From Rhizobium sp. Pop5 (lineage in GTDB: Bacteria > Pseudomonadota > Alphaproteobacteria > Rhizobiales > Rhizobiaceae), in contig NZ_CP099402.1 of NCBI RefSeq assembly GCF_024721175.1, forward strand, positions 434,001 to 498,000: a stretch of 64,000 nucleotides of DNA. Direction: 5' to 3'. This document shows, one piece after another, positions 28,190 through 37,486 of the stretch (within the stretch, counting starts at the first letter, position 1; every line of letters begins with the position of its first letter). The position numbers and the translations under genes were made by a program. The notes below the pieces were generated by a model. That model saw only the letters and a list, made by a program, of their open reading frames with translations, ran no database searches and was not told the origin of the DNA.

Positions 28190-29137
28190 GTGAGCGTGGC
28201 GGAACCGAGAACGCGCTGCGGCGTTTGTTGGATCATGTTGAAGCACCAGGCATTGCAGCCCCGGATCGGCAAGATCTACCACGTCGACAAATATCAGGTG
28301 CATGTTCTGGAGAGCGGCGACTTGAATGCAAGTCCGGTGCTTGTGCTCCATGGCTGCGGGAGCCTGGCCGAGGAGGTTCTGCTTCCCTTTGCGCAGAGCG
28401 AGTTCCGGATAGTGGCGCCCGATCGTCCCGGTTACGGCTTCAGCGACCCGCTTCCTCCGGCAGAACGGGGACCCGTCGGCCAGTCGATCTGGCTCGAACG
28501 GCTGCTCGATGCATTGGGCCTGCGCGGGATCCCGGTGGTCGCGCACTCCATCGGTTGCGCGCCGGCACTGCATCTGGCTGCGCGGCGGCCGGAGCTGGTC
28601 AGCGGATTACTGCTTATTTCGCCTTGCTGCAGGCCTGTTCCTTCGAAGTCCCTACCACTCCTGCGGGCGTCCGCAGCTCCGGTGGTCGGATCATTGATCC
28701 GCCGGTACGTGATCAGCCGATGGGCGGACTTCTTTCTTGATCGCGGCCTGAAATCCTCATCATATCCGAACCCCTTGCCTCCTCATCTGTCGACGCTGCC
28801 AGCCGCTCATGTGGTCAATCCGGGCGCGATCGAGACGATGGCGAACGAGCTGCGAGCGTTCAACAGGGACATGGAGCTTTTGCAGAACCTGCCCGGCGAT
28901 CTTCCACTGCACGTCCTGTTCGGCACGGAAGATCGCATCATTCAGCCGTCCTGGCATATCGACTGGCTCAGGCAGAAGCACCCCTGTCCGATCGTCAGAT
29001 TGATCGAGGGCGTCGGCCATCTTCCCCATCATGTGGCGCCCGGCGTCGCGCGCCAGATGCTGAGCTCCCTTGCGCGGGAGCAAGCGCACCTGATTTCACA
29101 GCGGCAGCCTCTCTCCGGTGCCGCGGCCGCTGGATAA
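28190..29137 (+). CDS. Alpha/beta hydrolase
   Basis: A soluble alpha/beta-fold hydrolase of about 300 residues. The nucleophile serine lies in VAHSIGCAPA (residue 120 counted from this start), the acid is Asp in LFGTEDRIIQPSW and the histidine is in IEGVGHLPHHV. The oxyanion stretch is VLHGCGSLAEE. The start is unclear: the GTG at 28190 is shown, but the ATG at 28235 would remove 15 residues without touching the fold, and neither has a strong ribosome site. The substrate is unknown; esterase, haloalkane dehalogenase-like and lactonase activities are all possible. It is convergent with the sugar-acid operon. Confidence 0.78.
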   Translation: MSVAEPRTRCGVCWIMLKHQALQPRIGKIYHVDKYQVHVLESGDLNASPVLVLHGCGSLAEEVLLPFAQSEFRIVAPDRPGYGFSDPLPPAERGPVGQSIWLERLLDALGLRGIPVVAHSIGCAPALHLAARRPELVSGLLLISPCCRPVPSKSLPLLRASAAPVVGSLIRRYVISRWADFFLDRGLKSSSYPNPLPPHLSTLPAAHVVNPGAIETMANELRAFNRDMELLQNLPGDLPLHVLFGTEDRIIQPSWHIDWLRQKHPCPIVRLIEGVGHLPHHVAPGVARQMLSSLAREQAHLISQRQPLSGAAAAG

Positions 29138-29181
29138 ACGGCGGACGATACTATCAACGCAACATGCGTGGCCGCTCCTCT

Positions 29182-30381
29182 TCAGTCGAAAAAGCCGGCA
29201 TCCTCTTCCATGAGATATTTCCTGGCTCCTTCGGCGTCGATGTCTAGCCCCAATCCTGGCGCTTCCAGCAGGTCCACCATGCTGTCCTTGACGATCTGCG
29301 ACGGCAGGCCGATGACCAGATCCTCCCACCAGGGGTCGGAAGCCGTCGGATATTCGAAAGCGATGTAATTTGCCGGCAGCGTGGCGCAGACGTTGATCAA
29401 TGCGCCGAGGCCGAGCAGCCCGTTAGCCGTGCCGTGCGGCGACATCAGGATTGAGTGCATGTAAGCGTGCTCGGCGACCCATTTGAGCTCGGCAATGCCG
29501 CCGATATCGGCTGGGTCGGGCCCGATGACGCGTACCGCCTGCGTCTCGATCAATTCCTTGAAATTGTGCCGCAGGTAGATTTGCTCACCAGTATGGATCG
29601 GGGTTGAGGTGGAGGTTGTCAGCTCCCGATAGGCCTGCGGGTTGACCCACGGCACGTAATCGCCTGTCAGCATGTCCTCGAGCCACATCAAATTGTACTT
29701 CTCGACCGCGCGAGCGAACCTGATCGCATCGGGCAGCATCCAGCCCGGGCCGCAGTCGAGCGCCAGGCTGACCTTGTCGCCCAGCACTTCCTTCATCGCG
29801 ATCACACAGTCGAGCATATGGTTGAAGCCGCGCTCGCTGATCACGCCCTGGTCCATGGCTCCGTGATAACCGGCCTTCTTTTGCGTCACGCCGTAGTGGA
29901 AGTCCTCGATGCTGTCCTTCATGTTGGAATGGAACGAGATACCTTGCTTGATCATGAAGAAGTTCTGGGGCTGCTCCATCATCCACTTGACGTCAGCGGC
30001 GTAGTCCTCCGGCCGATCGCCAGTGCGTTTCCGGCGAACCGAGCCGTTATAGACGCGGACTTTGTCCCGCACTTTGCCGCCGAGCAGTTTATACGCGGGC
30101 ACGCCCGCAGCCTTGCCTGCGATATCCCACAGCGCATGCTCGATCGCGCTCACCGCCGCGCCATACGGCTTGAAGGAGCCCCGCTGGCGGATTTTCAGCA
30201 TGACTCTTTCGACGTCGGTCGGGTCCTCGCCGATCAGCGCCTCACGGAAATGCAGTACAAATGGCTTGAGGTACGTCTTGGTGAATTCGACTTCGCCCAG
30301 GCCGTAGAGGCCCTCGTCCGTGATGATCCGGACGATCGGGTGTCTGCCGATAACGGCACAGCGGAGATCAGTGATCTTCAT
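29182..30381 (-). CDS. Enolase-superfamily sugar-acid dehydratase (first of four)
   Basis: A 399-residue enzyme of the mandelate racemase/muconate lactonizing family. Metal ligands are Asp in LALDCGPGW, Glu in WLEDML and Glu in HTGEQIYL; the catalytic base His is in LMSPHGTANG, and Lys in MIKQGIS sits on the second strand. This set fits acid-sugar dehydratases, which turn an aldonic or aldaric acid into a 2-keto-3-deoxy acid. It is the last gene of a leftward operon made of a GntR regulator and three such enzymes, 15 bases after its neighbour. The exact substrate cannot be read from sequence. Confidence 0.82.
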   Translation of the reverse strand: MKITDLRCAVIGRHPIVRIITDEGLYGLGEVEFTKTYLKPFVLHFREALIGEDPTDVERVMLKIRQRGSFKPYGAAVSAIEHALWDIAGKAAGVPAYKLLGGKVRDKVRVYNGSVRRKRTGDRPEDYAADVKWMMEQPQNFFMIKQGISFHSNMKDSIEDFHYGVTQKKAGYHGAMDQGVISERGFNHMLDCVIAMKEVLGDKVSLALDCGPGWMLPDAIRFARAVEKYNLMWLEDMLTGDYVPWVNPQAYRELTTSTSTPIHTGEQIYLRHNFKELIETQAVRVIGPDPADIGGIAELKWVAEHAYMHSILMSPHGTANGLLGLGALINVCATLPANYIAFEYPTASDPWWEDLVIGLPSQIVKDSMVDLLEAPGLGLDIDAEGARKYLMEEDAGFFD

Positions 30382-30396
30382 CTTCTTTCCCTTGCC

Positions 30397-31758
30397 TCAG
30401 CTCCAGGTGCGATCCCAGGAATACTCGTTGTCCCAGTGATCGGTAGGCTGCCAGATGCCGGCGACGCCCGGCTGCAGATGCTGCAGGATCACCTCGTCGA
30501 CCACATCGTCGATCCCGAGGCCCGGCTTGTCCGGAACGGTGATGAAACCGTTCTTCACCAGCGGCCTGGGAAGACCGGTGACGATATCGTCCCACCAGTC
30601 GACATCGGCGGAATGGTATTCGACCGCCATGAAATTTTCGGTCGCGGTCGCGACATGTGCGGCGGCCATCGCCGCGATCGGACTTTCCGCCATGTGGATG
30701 GCCATGGCGACACCCCGATCCTGCGCCATGTCGCCGATCTTCTTGGTCTCGAGGATGCCCCCACTCGTGAGCAGGTCCGGGTGGATGACGGAGACACCGC
30801 CGCTATTGAGCAGCGGCTCGAAGCCCTCCTTGAGGTATATATCCTCGCCGGTGCAGATCGGCACCGTGGTGGCGTCCTGGAGTTGTCGGTATTGCTCGGT
30901 ATACTGCCATGGGATCACATCCTCGAGCCAGGCCGGCACGTATTTTTCAATTCGCCTGGCAAGGCGAATGCCGTTCTGCATCGAGATATGGCCGATATGG
31001 TCGATCGCCAGCGGCACATCCATGCCGATCACTTCACGCACTTCGGCGATATATTGCTCGAGCAGATCGAGGCCCTTGTCGGAAAAGTGGAGCCCGGTAA
31101 ACGGGTGCTGGACGTTATGCAGATCGTATGCAGCGTTGCGGAGACGCCGCTCTTCAATAGTCTTCAGCGGGCCGCGACGGGGACCTTCGCGGTATCCTTC
31201 CAGTGAGCCGGCAGGAAACACGACCGCACCGGGGACATCAGCGATCTGCATCAGACCAAGATCCATCTTGAGGAAGGTGAAGCCAAGCTCCATGCGCTGC
31301 TTGAGGCGCTTGCCGGTCGCCGTGCCGCTCGGCACCGCGGCATCGGTATCGCAATAGACGCGCACTTTGTCTCGAAAACGGCCGCCAAGCATCTGGTAGA
31401 TGGGAACGCCATAGGCCTTGCCGGCAAGATCCCACAAGGCGATTTCAATCGCCGATACGCCACCACCTTGCCGGCCGTGGCCGCCGAACTGCTTGATCCG
31501 GCGAAACAGGCGGTCGATGTCGCAAGGGTTCTCGCCAAGCAACCGGCTCTTCAGCATCAGTGCGTAGGTGGCGCTGGCACCGTCGCGCACCTCGCCAAGC
31601 CCGACGATGCCCTGGTTGGTGTAAATCTTGAGCAGCACTGAGGTGAACGGCGCGCCAACAATTTCGGCGATCCGCATGTCGGTGATGCGAAGGTCTGACG
31701 GCTTGGAATGCGTGTTTACCCGATTGAGCGCCTCGTCGGCTCCATGTGCCTCTGACAT
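30397..31758 (-). CDS. Enolase-superfamily sugar-acid dehydratase (second of four)
   Basis: A 453-residue member, longer than usual (about 390-400) by an N-terminal extension of about 20 residues and an insert after the second strand. Key residues: Lys in FLKMDLG, Asp in [10 protein letters not shown], Glu in WLEDVIPW, Glu in CTGEDIYL and His in MAIHMAESP. It belongs to the mandelate racemase subgroup and probably dehydrates a sugar acid. GAGGAT precedes the ATG. It has clearly diverged from the flanking paralogues, so the locus probably handles several substrates or several steps. Confidence 0.82.
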   Translation of the reverse strand: MSEAHGADEALNRVNTHSKPSDLRITDMRIAEIVGAPFTSVLLKIYTNQGIVGLGEVRDGASATYALMLKSRLLGENPCDIDRLFRRIKQFGGHGRQGGGVSAIEIALWDLAGKAYGVPIYQMLGGRFRDKVRVYCDTDAAVPSGTATGKRLKQRMELGFTFLKMDLGLMQIADVPGAVVFPAGSLEGYREGPRRGPLKTIEERRLRNAAYDLHNVQHPFTGLHFSDKGLDLLEQYIAEVREVIGMDVPLAIDHIGHISMQNGIRLARRIEKYVPAWLEDVIPWQYTEQYRQLQDATTVPICTGEDIYLKEGFEPLLNSGGVSVIHPDLLTSGGILETKKIGDMAQDRGVAMAIHMAESPIAAMAAAHVATATENFMAVEYHSADVDWWDDIVTGLPRPLVKNGFITVPDKPGLGIDDVVDEVILQHLQPGVAGIWQPTDHWDNEYSWDRTWS

Positions 31759-31825
31759 GATTTATCCTCGTTTTGGCGGGCGGGGCATGTCGCCGCGCGC
31801 GCTGGGCGGCGTAGAGCGTTGCTGA

Positions 31826-32992
31826 CTAGTCCAGCTCTATCTCGTGGCTTTGAAGGTAGTCGCGGTTCATTTCGACGCCGAGACCAGGCTTGGTCGTAAG
31901 CTTGAGGCTGCCGTTGGAAACATCGAGTGGTCTGTCGATGAGGTGATCGTATTTGCCCAGGTTCCATTCCGAGGTTTCGAGCTTGTAGAAGTTGGGAACG
32001 GTCATCATTACCTGCGCTCCGGCAACCACGTTGATCGGCCCTGCGGCGTCATGCGGCGAGACGGGAATGTAGTAAGCTTCGCATAGGGCAGAAATCTTCT
32101 TGAGTTCGGTAATGCCGCCGGTCCAGGTGACATCAGGCATGATGTAGTCGGCGAGCCTGTTTTCGAGCACCGGCACGAAATCCCACTTCGTGTGGCCGCG
32201 CTCGCCCCACGAGATAGCCGCGCTGACCTTCTCACGGACCTGCTTGAGGGCGTTAAGGCTCTCGGGTGGACAGGGCTCCTCGAACCAGTCGATCTGACCA
32301 GCTTCCTCGAGGCTCCGGCAAAGGCGAATGGCTGTGGGAACGTCGAAGCGGCCGTGCGCATCGATGAGGATGTCGACATCGGAGCCCGCGGTTTCGCGGA
32401 TCAGGGCCGTGAGTTCGGCCGCCTCGCGCTCATCTTTGCGGGTCATGCTGCCATCAAGATAGCCGTCCCGTTGTTCGCGCGGCTGTCCATCGGCGGTGCG
32501 GCCCTGATGGGGGAAAGGATCGAACTTGAGCGCAGTGTGGCCGGATTCGACAATATCTCGAATTTCCCGGACCACTGCCTCCTTGCTGGTAAACTTGCGC
32601 TGGTCGGGATGTGTGTAGAGCGAAATTTCATCGCGTACCGCTCCGCCCAACAGCTCGTAGATCGGCTGACCAAGGACTTTGCCGCGGATGTCCCAGAGGG
32701 CTATGTCGATGGCGCTTATGCATTCGACTGCGGCGCCGCGACTGCCCATGTAGGTGAAGCTGCGGAATATCTTGTGCCACAGATACTCGATCCGCGCCGG
32801 GTCTTCGCCCGTAATAGCGGCGCCGATCTGCCGCAGGATCGTGCAGAGGGCGCGATTGGCGAGCCTTGTCGTGGTGGTGATTTCGCCCCAGCCGCTCGCC
32901 CCCTCGTCGGTCGTCACTTCGACGAACAGGAACTCTCCCCAATAAGAGGCATCGGATCTGATGAGCCACGGCCGAACGCTGGTGATTTTCAT
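31826..32992 (-). CDS. Enolase-superfamily sugar-acid dehydratase, galactonate-dehydratase-like (third of four)
   Basis: A 388-residue enzyme. The second-strand Lys is in LKFDPFP, the metal Asp and neighbouring His are in IDAHGRFDV (the D-x-H pair found in galactonate and related dehydratases), Glu is in WFEEPCPPE and in SWGERGH, and the base His is in PVSPHDAAGP. It is the first enzyme gene after the regulator, 53 bases downstream of it. The product is expected to be a 2-keto-3-deoxy sugar acid. The ribosome site is weak (AAAGGCAG). Confidence 0.84.
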   Translation of the reverse strand: MKITSVRPWLIRSDASYWGEFLFVEVTTDEGASGWGEITTTTRLANRALCTILRQIGAAITGEDPARIEYLWHKIFRSFTYMGSRGAAVECISAIDIALWDIRGKVLGQPIYELLGGAVRDEISLYTHPDQRKFTSKEAVVREIRDIVESGHTALKFDPFPHQGRTADGQPREQRDGYLDGSMTRKDEREAAELTALIRETAGSDVDILIDAHGRFDVPTAIRLCRSLEEAGQIDWFEEPCPPESLNALKQVREKVSAAISWGERGHTKWDFVPVLENRLADYIMPDVTWTGGITELKKISALCEAYYIPVSPHDAAGPINVVAGAQVMMTVPNFYKLETSEWNLGKYDHLIDRPLDVSNGSLKLTTKPGLGVEMNRDYLQSHEIELD

Positions 32993-33045
32993 CTCAACTG
33001 CCTTTAACTGAAGTGGTGGGGATAACGATGTTCAGTCTATGGATT

Positions 33046-33777
33046 CTATCCTGCCCGAGCGGCACTACGCGCACGCATGTGTTCGAGGATGTGCCGGCCG
33101 GAGCCTTCGACATGGCGCGCAATGAGGTCGGCTGCCTCGTTTGCATGTCCCGCCTTTACATGCGCGATGAGTTCGCGATGCTCGCTAATGATCGCGGCGC
33201 GTCGGGCCACCGTGAAGTTGAAACGCCGGCTTACGGCTCGAAGCACTTCGCGATGCTTCCACCAAAGCTCGGCGGCATGGCGATTGTAGTGCTTCTGGTA
33301 CATTACCGTGTGAAAGGCGGTGTCCAACTCGCTGTGCCTGAACGGGTCGGCGAAGTTGTTTTCTTCAATCAGGCCCTGGACGCGTTCGAGTTCTGCAATG
33401 TCCTCGACGGTGGCCATATTCACGAACCATTTCGTCAGCGCCGGCTCGATCAAGACACCGATCTCGTAGATGTCCCGGACGAAATCCTGATCTATGGGCC
33501 TCACACGCGCTCCACGGTTGGGAACGAAGGTGACAAAGCCCTCCCCGCGCAACAGTTGCAGAGCCTCGCGCACGGGGTTGGTTGACGTGCCGTGGCGCCG
33601 GGCGAGATCGGTGACAACAAGCCGCTCGTTGGCAGCGAGCCGCCCTTCGATGATGTCGTCCCGGATCAGCTGGTACAGCGAGGCGCCCTCGCTGGAGGCC
33701 CCGATAGCGTCGATGCCATCGGGCGGCTGTGCTTTGAAATCGCTTGTTTCGACCAAGACTGTCCCCAAAAAATACAC
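33046..33777 (-). CDS. GntR family regulator, FCD (FadR-type) subgroup
   Basis: A 243-residue repressor-type protein. The winged helix covers LVVTDLARRHGTSTNPVREALQLLRGEGFV, described here by its ends LVVTDLARR and EALQLLRGEG. The C-terminal FCD domain has the metal-binding histidine pattern (ELDTAFHTVMYQ and later HRELIAHV). It heads the leftward dehydratase operon and faces the rightward ABC transporter operon, so it most likely controls both through the 184-base gap. The start is uncertain: the shown GTG gives about 30 extra residues before the DNA-binding domain, and a TTG codon 18 bases downstream is also possible. Confidence 0.86.
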   Translation of the reverse strand: MYFLGTVLVETSDFKAQPPDGIDAIGASSEGASLYQLIRDDIIEGRLAANERLVVTDLARRHGTSTNPVREALQLLRGEGFVTFVPNRGARVRPIDQDFVRDIYEIGVLIEPALTKWFVNMATVEDIAELERVQGLIEENNFADPFRHSELDTAFHTVMYQKHYNRHAAELWWKHREVLRAVSRRFNFTVARRAAIISEHRELIAHVKAGHANEAADLIARHVEGSGRHILEHMRARSAARAG

Positions 33778-33961
33778 AGATCATTCGGTTATCACACGAA
33801 GTTTCCGCAAACAATGTACGATTTCTATCATTGACAGGCAATCTTTGATCTGAAAACGTATGATCAGGTCCAAGGGATACATTCGGAAAGTCCCGCGGCC
33901 GGGGAGCAATGACCGCTCGCCTGACGCCGAGCGGCATGGGAGAGAACCTGGGAGGTTACCT

Positions 33962-35440
33962 ATGACGAGGATTTCACTCGGCCGTGCCGTCCTGCGCGGC
34001 ACTGTCTCGACTGCTTTAATGGTATCTCTGATGTCCGTGCCTGCGCTGGGTGCCCCGGTCGATCTCAGCAAGTGGTCGCCGGAATATGTTCGCTCCATCG
34101 CCGGCACACAGGATTTTGACACGGCCGGCGATTGCGCCAAGGTCACCCCGCTCGACTACAAGGGGCGGCTGACGTTCTGGTATCAGGGCGTGTTCGAGGG
34201 CGACCCCGACCTCCTGCGGCAGTATTACAAGGACTTCTTCGAGACCTTCCGCAAAACTTACCCAAACATCCAGCTTGAGGAACAAGCCCTCACCTACAAC
34301 GACCTTCTGGACAAGTTCCGGACCGCACTTCTGGGCAATGCAGCGCCGATGGCGGTCCGCCTGCAGATCCTTGGTGGCACCGAATTCGCCTCAAAGGGCT
34401 ATTTGCAGCCGCTCAAGCCTGAGGATGTAGGATATTCGACCGAGGATTTCTGGCCCGGCGCGATGAAAGCTGTAACCTGGGACGGGGTGACCTACGGGAT
34501 CCCAACCAATAACGAGACGATGGCGTTTATCTGGAATGCCGATGTCTTCAAGCGTGCAGGCCTCGATCCGGACAAGGCTCCGGCAACCTGGGACGACGTT
34601 GTCAAATATTCCAAGCAAATCCACGACAAGCTCGGCATTGCCGGTTACGGCCTCGTGGCGCGCAAGAATGCCGGTAATACGCCGTACCGTTTCATGCCGC
34701 AGTTGTGGGCCTATGGCGGCGGCGTCTTTGACGAGGCCACTGCGAGCCCGACCTATAAGCAGGTCGAGCTGAACAGCGCGCAGAGCAAAGCGGCGCTGCA
34801 GGCCTCGTACGATATGTATGTTCGCGACAAGTCGGTTCCGGTTTCGGCACTCACCAACCAGCAGGCCGATAACCAACCCCTCTTCCTGGCCGGCCAGCTC
34901 GGCATGATGATCTCGCACCCGTCCGACTATAACGTCATGCTCGACCTGCAGAAGAAGACGACGGGCAGCGACAAGGAGAAAGCGCAGACCGTCATCGACA
35001 ACATGCGCTACGGCCTGATTCCGACAGGCCCTGATGGCAAGCGTGCCGTCGTGTTCGGCGGCTCCAACATTCACATCCTGAAGCCTGAATACGTCGAGGG
35101 CGGCAAGGTAGACGAGCCGGCTGCAAAGGCTATCATCTGCATGTGGACAAGCCCCGAATGGTCGCTGAAGATGGCCTATGCCGGCTCCAACCCGGGAAAC
35201 CTTAACGGCTTCAAGACCAAATGGATGAAGGAACGTCTTGATAACATCAAGTTCCTTGATGTCACGACGTCGATGCTGCCATACGGCATCCCGTTTCCGG
35301 CGCTGCCACAGTCGCCTGAGATCATGAATATCATCGTACCGGACATGCTGCAGAATGCCCTGACGGGAGCCATGTCCGTCGACCAGGCAGCGGACGACGC
35401 GGCCAAAAAGGTCAAAGCTCTGATGGATGGTGGCCTCTAG
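33962..35440 (+). CDS. Sugar ABC transporter substrate-binding protein (family 1)
   Basis: A 492-residue periplasmic protein with a signal peptide (hydrophobic TVSTALMVSLMSVPALG, cleavage near GAPVD). The mature sequence has the family-1 features GVTYGIPTNNETMAFIWNAD and VVFGGSNIHIL. It is larger than usual binding proteins (about 420). The ATG at 33962 follows GGGAGG at 33950-33955, so longer starts upstream are not needed. It is followed by a hairpin with a T-run and then two permeases and an ATPase. Given the neighbouring dehydratases, the ligand is probably an acidic mono- or oligosaccharide (inferred). Confidence 0.88.
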   Translation: MTRISLGRAVLRGTVSTALMVSLMSVPALGAPVDLSKWSPEYVRSIAGTQDFDTAGDCAKVTPLDYKGRLTFWYQGVFEGDPDLLRQYYKDFFETFRKTYPNIQLEEQALTYNDLLDKFRTALLGNAAPMAVRLQILGGTEFASKGYLQPLKPEDVGYSTEDFWPGAMKAVTWDGVTYGIPTNNETMAFIWNADVFKRAGLDPDKAPATWDDVVKYSKQIHDKLGIAGYGLVARKNAGNTPYRFMPQLWAYGGGVFDEATASPTYKQVELNSAQSKAALQASYDMYVRDKSVPVSALTNQQADNQPLFLAGQLGMMISHPSDYNVMLDLQKKTTGSDKEKAQTVIDNMRYGLIPTGPDGKRAVVFGGSNIHILKPEYVEGGKVDEPAAKAIICMWTSPEWSLKMAYAGSNPGNLNGFKTKWMKERLDNIKFLDVTTSMLPYGIPFPALPQSPEIMNIIVPDMLQNALTGAMSVDQAADDAAKKVKALMDGGL

Positions 35441-35461
35441 TCCAAGCCTGACCACGATCTG

Positions 35462-35488
35462 ACCGGCTGCGCCGAGACTGCAGCCGGT
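35462..35488 (+). terminator. Intra-operon terminator or attenuator
   Basis: ACCGGCTGC and GCAGCCGGT form a perfect 9-bp stem with a 9-base loop, followed by TTCTTTCC. It lies between the binding-protein gene and the first permease gene and would give more binding protein than permease. Confidence 0.6.
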
Positions 35489-35515
35489 TTCTTTCCAAGA
35501 ACGAGGGCAGGCACA

Positions 35516-36475
35516 GTGACGATCTTGACTGGCAAGGCCGAGGCTCGCCGAAGACTGCAACCCGACAGGTTGGGAGTGCTGCGAAAGATTTGGGAGCACC
35601 GCGCCGACTACGCGTATGTGCTTCCCGCGATCGCAGTGATGCTCATCGTCATCGCCTACCCTATCTACTACACAATCGAACTGTCGTTCTTCAATACACC
35701 GCCCGGTCTGCAGCTCCGGGACAAGATTTTTGTCGGCATCGACAACTACACCGCCATCCTCACAAGTCCGGTGTTCTGGAAAGTCACCTCGAACACTCTT
35801 ATCTGGACACTGGGGTCCACTCTCATTTCATTTGTCCTGGGGTTTGCCTGCGCACTGGCGCTCCATCGCGACTTTGTCGGCCGCGGAATCCTGCGCGCCA
35901 TCCTGATCATTCCCTGGGTCATCAGCGCGGTCGCCGCATCCTATATATGGAAGTGGATCTACCATTCGGACTTTGGGATCATCGGCGCGGTGCTGGTCGG
36001 CCTCGGATTGACCGATCGGCCGCCGAATTTCATCGACAGCGTCAGCACGGTGCTGCCCTCGCTGATCGTCGTCAATATCTGGCGAGAGTTTCCGTTTGCG
36101 ATGATCATGATGATGGCTGGCCTGCAGACGGTTCCCGACCAATTGCTGCGCGCCGCAAAAGTCGACGGAGCCAATGCATGGCAGCGGTTCTGGCACGTCA
36201 CCTTTCCGCATTTGAGAAACGTCTCGACCGTGACGATCCTTCTGCTCGCAGTGGCCAATTTCAATTCTTTCATCATCCCATGGATCATGACCGGCGGCGG
36301 GCCGTCGAACGCATCGCATATCTGGATCACCCACATTTATGAACTCGCCTTCGGCCGCCAGCGCTGGGGGGTGGCATCGGCCTATTCGGTGCTGCTGTTC
36401 CTGATCCTGATGTCGCTCGGCTACTTCTACGTCCGTGCGCTGAGCGGTAACGAACAGAGGGGTGGAGGCGAATGA
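35516..36475 (+). CDS. Sugar ABC transporter permease, MalF type
   Basis: A 319-residue inner-membrane protein with six predicted helices and the EAA loop DQLLRAAKVDGANAWQRFW followed by VTFPHLR, the contact site for the ATPase. It starts with GTG at 35516, 75 bases after the binding-protein gene and just past the attenuator hairpin. Its stop overlaps the next permease start by ATGA. It forms the channel together with that second permease. Confidence 0.88.
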   Translation: MTILTGKAEARRRLQPDRLGVLRKIWEHRADYAYVLPAIAVMLIVIAYPIYYTIELSFFNTPPGLQLRDKIFVGIDNYTAILTSPVFWKVTSNTLIWTLGSTLISFVLGFACALALHRDFVGRGILRAILIIPWVISAVAASYIWKWIYHSDFGIIGAVLVGLGLTDRPPNFIDSVSTVLPSLIVVNIWREFPFAMIMMMAGLQTVPDQLLRAAKVDGANAWQRFWHVTFPHLRNVSTVTILLLAVANFNSFIIPWIMTGGGPSNASHIWITHIYELAFGRQRWGVASAYSVLLFLILMSLGYFYVRALSGNEQRGGGE

Positions 36476-37362
36476 GCGCGATTGCCGAGACGGTTCATCG
36501 AAGCCAGGCGCGTTCCCGTGCGCGCATCGATGGATGGCGGTGGGGCGGACGTGTCTTCCTTGTGTTCATGCTGCTTTACACCGCATTGCCGATGATCTGG
36601 ATGCTGATCACCTCGATCAAGTCCGGGTTCGCGGCCATGCAATTCCCGCCGCAGTGGTGGCCGGACCAACCCACCCTCGCCAGCTATCAGAAGCTGCTCG
36701 ATCCGCAAAACAGCGTCGGCCAGGATTTCCTGCGCTTCTTCTGGAACAGCCTTTTCGTTTCCTCTGCCACGACCATCCTTTCGGTGATCGTGGCGGTTCC
36801 TGCGGCTTACGCGTTTTCGCGCTTCACCTTCCCGGGCCGGAACTTTCTGTTCTTCGCCGTCCTGCTTCGCAACATGTTCCCGGCCGTGATCTTTCTCGTG
36901 CCGCTCTTCATCCTGATGCGCGCGATCGGGCTGGTGAACACGCATGGGTCGCTCGTCCTCACCTACCTTACATTCGGCCTGCCGCTGGCAATCTGGCTCC
37001 TCAAGGGCTTCTACGACAATATCCCGGTGCAACTCGAGCAGGCCGCACGCATCGACGGAGCAACGCGGTTCCAGGCCTTTTTCCTGATCGTGATGCCGCT
37101 CTCGGCGCCGGGAATCATCGCCACGGCGATCTATTCCTTCATCGGCGCGTGGAACGAGTACATCTACGCCTACACCTTCCTCTCCAAGAACGAGCAGTTG
37201 ACGCTGCCGGTCGGCATCCAGCGCTTCTTCTCGGAAAACACGACGGACTTTCCGGGCCTGATGGCAGCAAGCTTCATGATGAGCGTGCCCGTCGTGGTCC
37301 TGTTCCTCGTTCTTCAACGATACTTCGTACGCGCCCTCACGGAGGGCGCAGTCAAGCACTAG
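36472..37362 (+). CDS. Sugar ABC transporter permease, MalG type
   Basis: A 296-residue permease with six membrane helices. The EAA loop is QLEQAARIDGATRFQAFFLI followed by VMPLSAPG. The start overlaps the stop of the first permease (ATGA), showing translational coupling. After it comes a 118-base gap filled by a RIME-like double palindrome before the ATPase gene, which could lower or tune expression of the ATPase. Confidence 0.89.
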   Translation: MSAIAETVHRSQARSRARIDGWRWGGRVFLVFMLLYTALPMIWMLITSIKSGFAAMQFPPQWWPDQPTLASYQKLLDPQNSVGQDFLRFFWNSLFVSSATTILSVIVAVPAAYAFSRFTFPGRNFLFFAVLLRNMFPAVIFLVPLFILMRAIGLVNTHGSLVLTYLTFGLPLAIWLLKGFYDNIPVQLEQAARIDGATRFQAFFLIVMPLSAPGIIATAIYSFIGAWNEYIYAYTFLSKNEQLTLPVGIQRFFSENTTDFPGLMAASFMMSVPVVVLFLVLQRYFVRALTEGAVKH

Positions 37363-37474
37363 AACAGGATGATTTTAGGCCCTGCTGGCCTAAAATCTGA
37401 ATCCTGTTCTAAATTAAAGAGTTAGAGCATGATGTCGTGAGAAAACCGCTCACAATTTTCGGCATTATGCTCTA
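37361..37474. repeat. RIME-like double palindrome
   Basis: Two imperfect palindromes in tandem. The first has an outer 10-bp stem (37361-37370 with 37401-37410, AGAACAGGAT / ATCCTGTTCT) and an inner 11-bp stem (37371-37381 with 37387-37397). The second has TAGAGCAT / ATGCTCTA (37423-37430 with 37467-37474) and an inner GTGAG / CTCAC. This arrangement and the AGAGCATGATG start resemble the Rhizobium intergenic mosaic elements (RIME). The ribosome site of the next gene directly follows. Confidence 0.65.
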
Positions 37475-37486
37475 GGGGAGTTGCCG

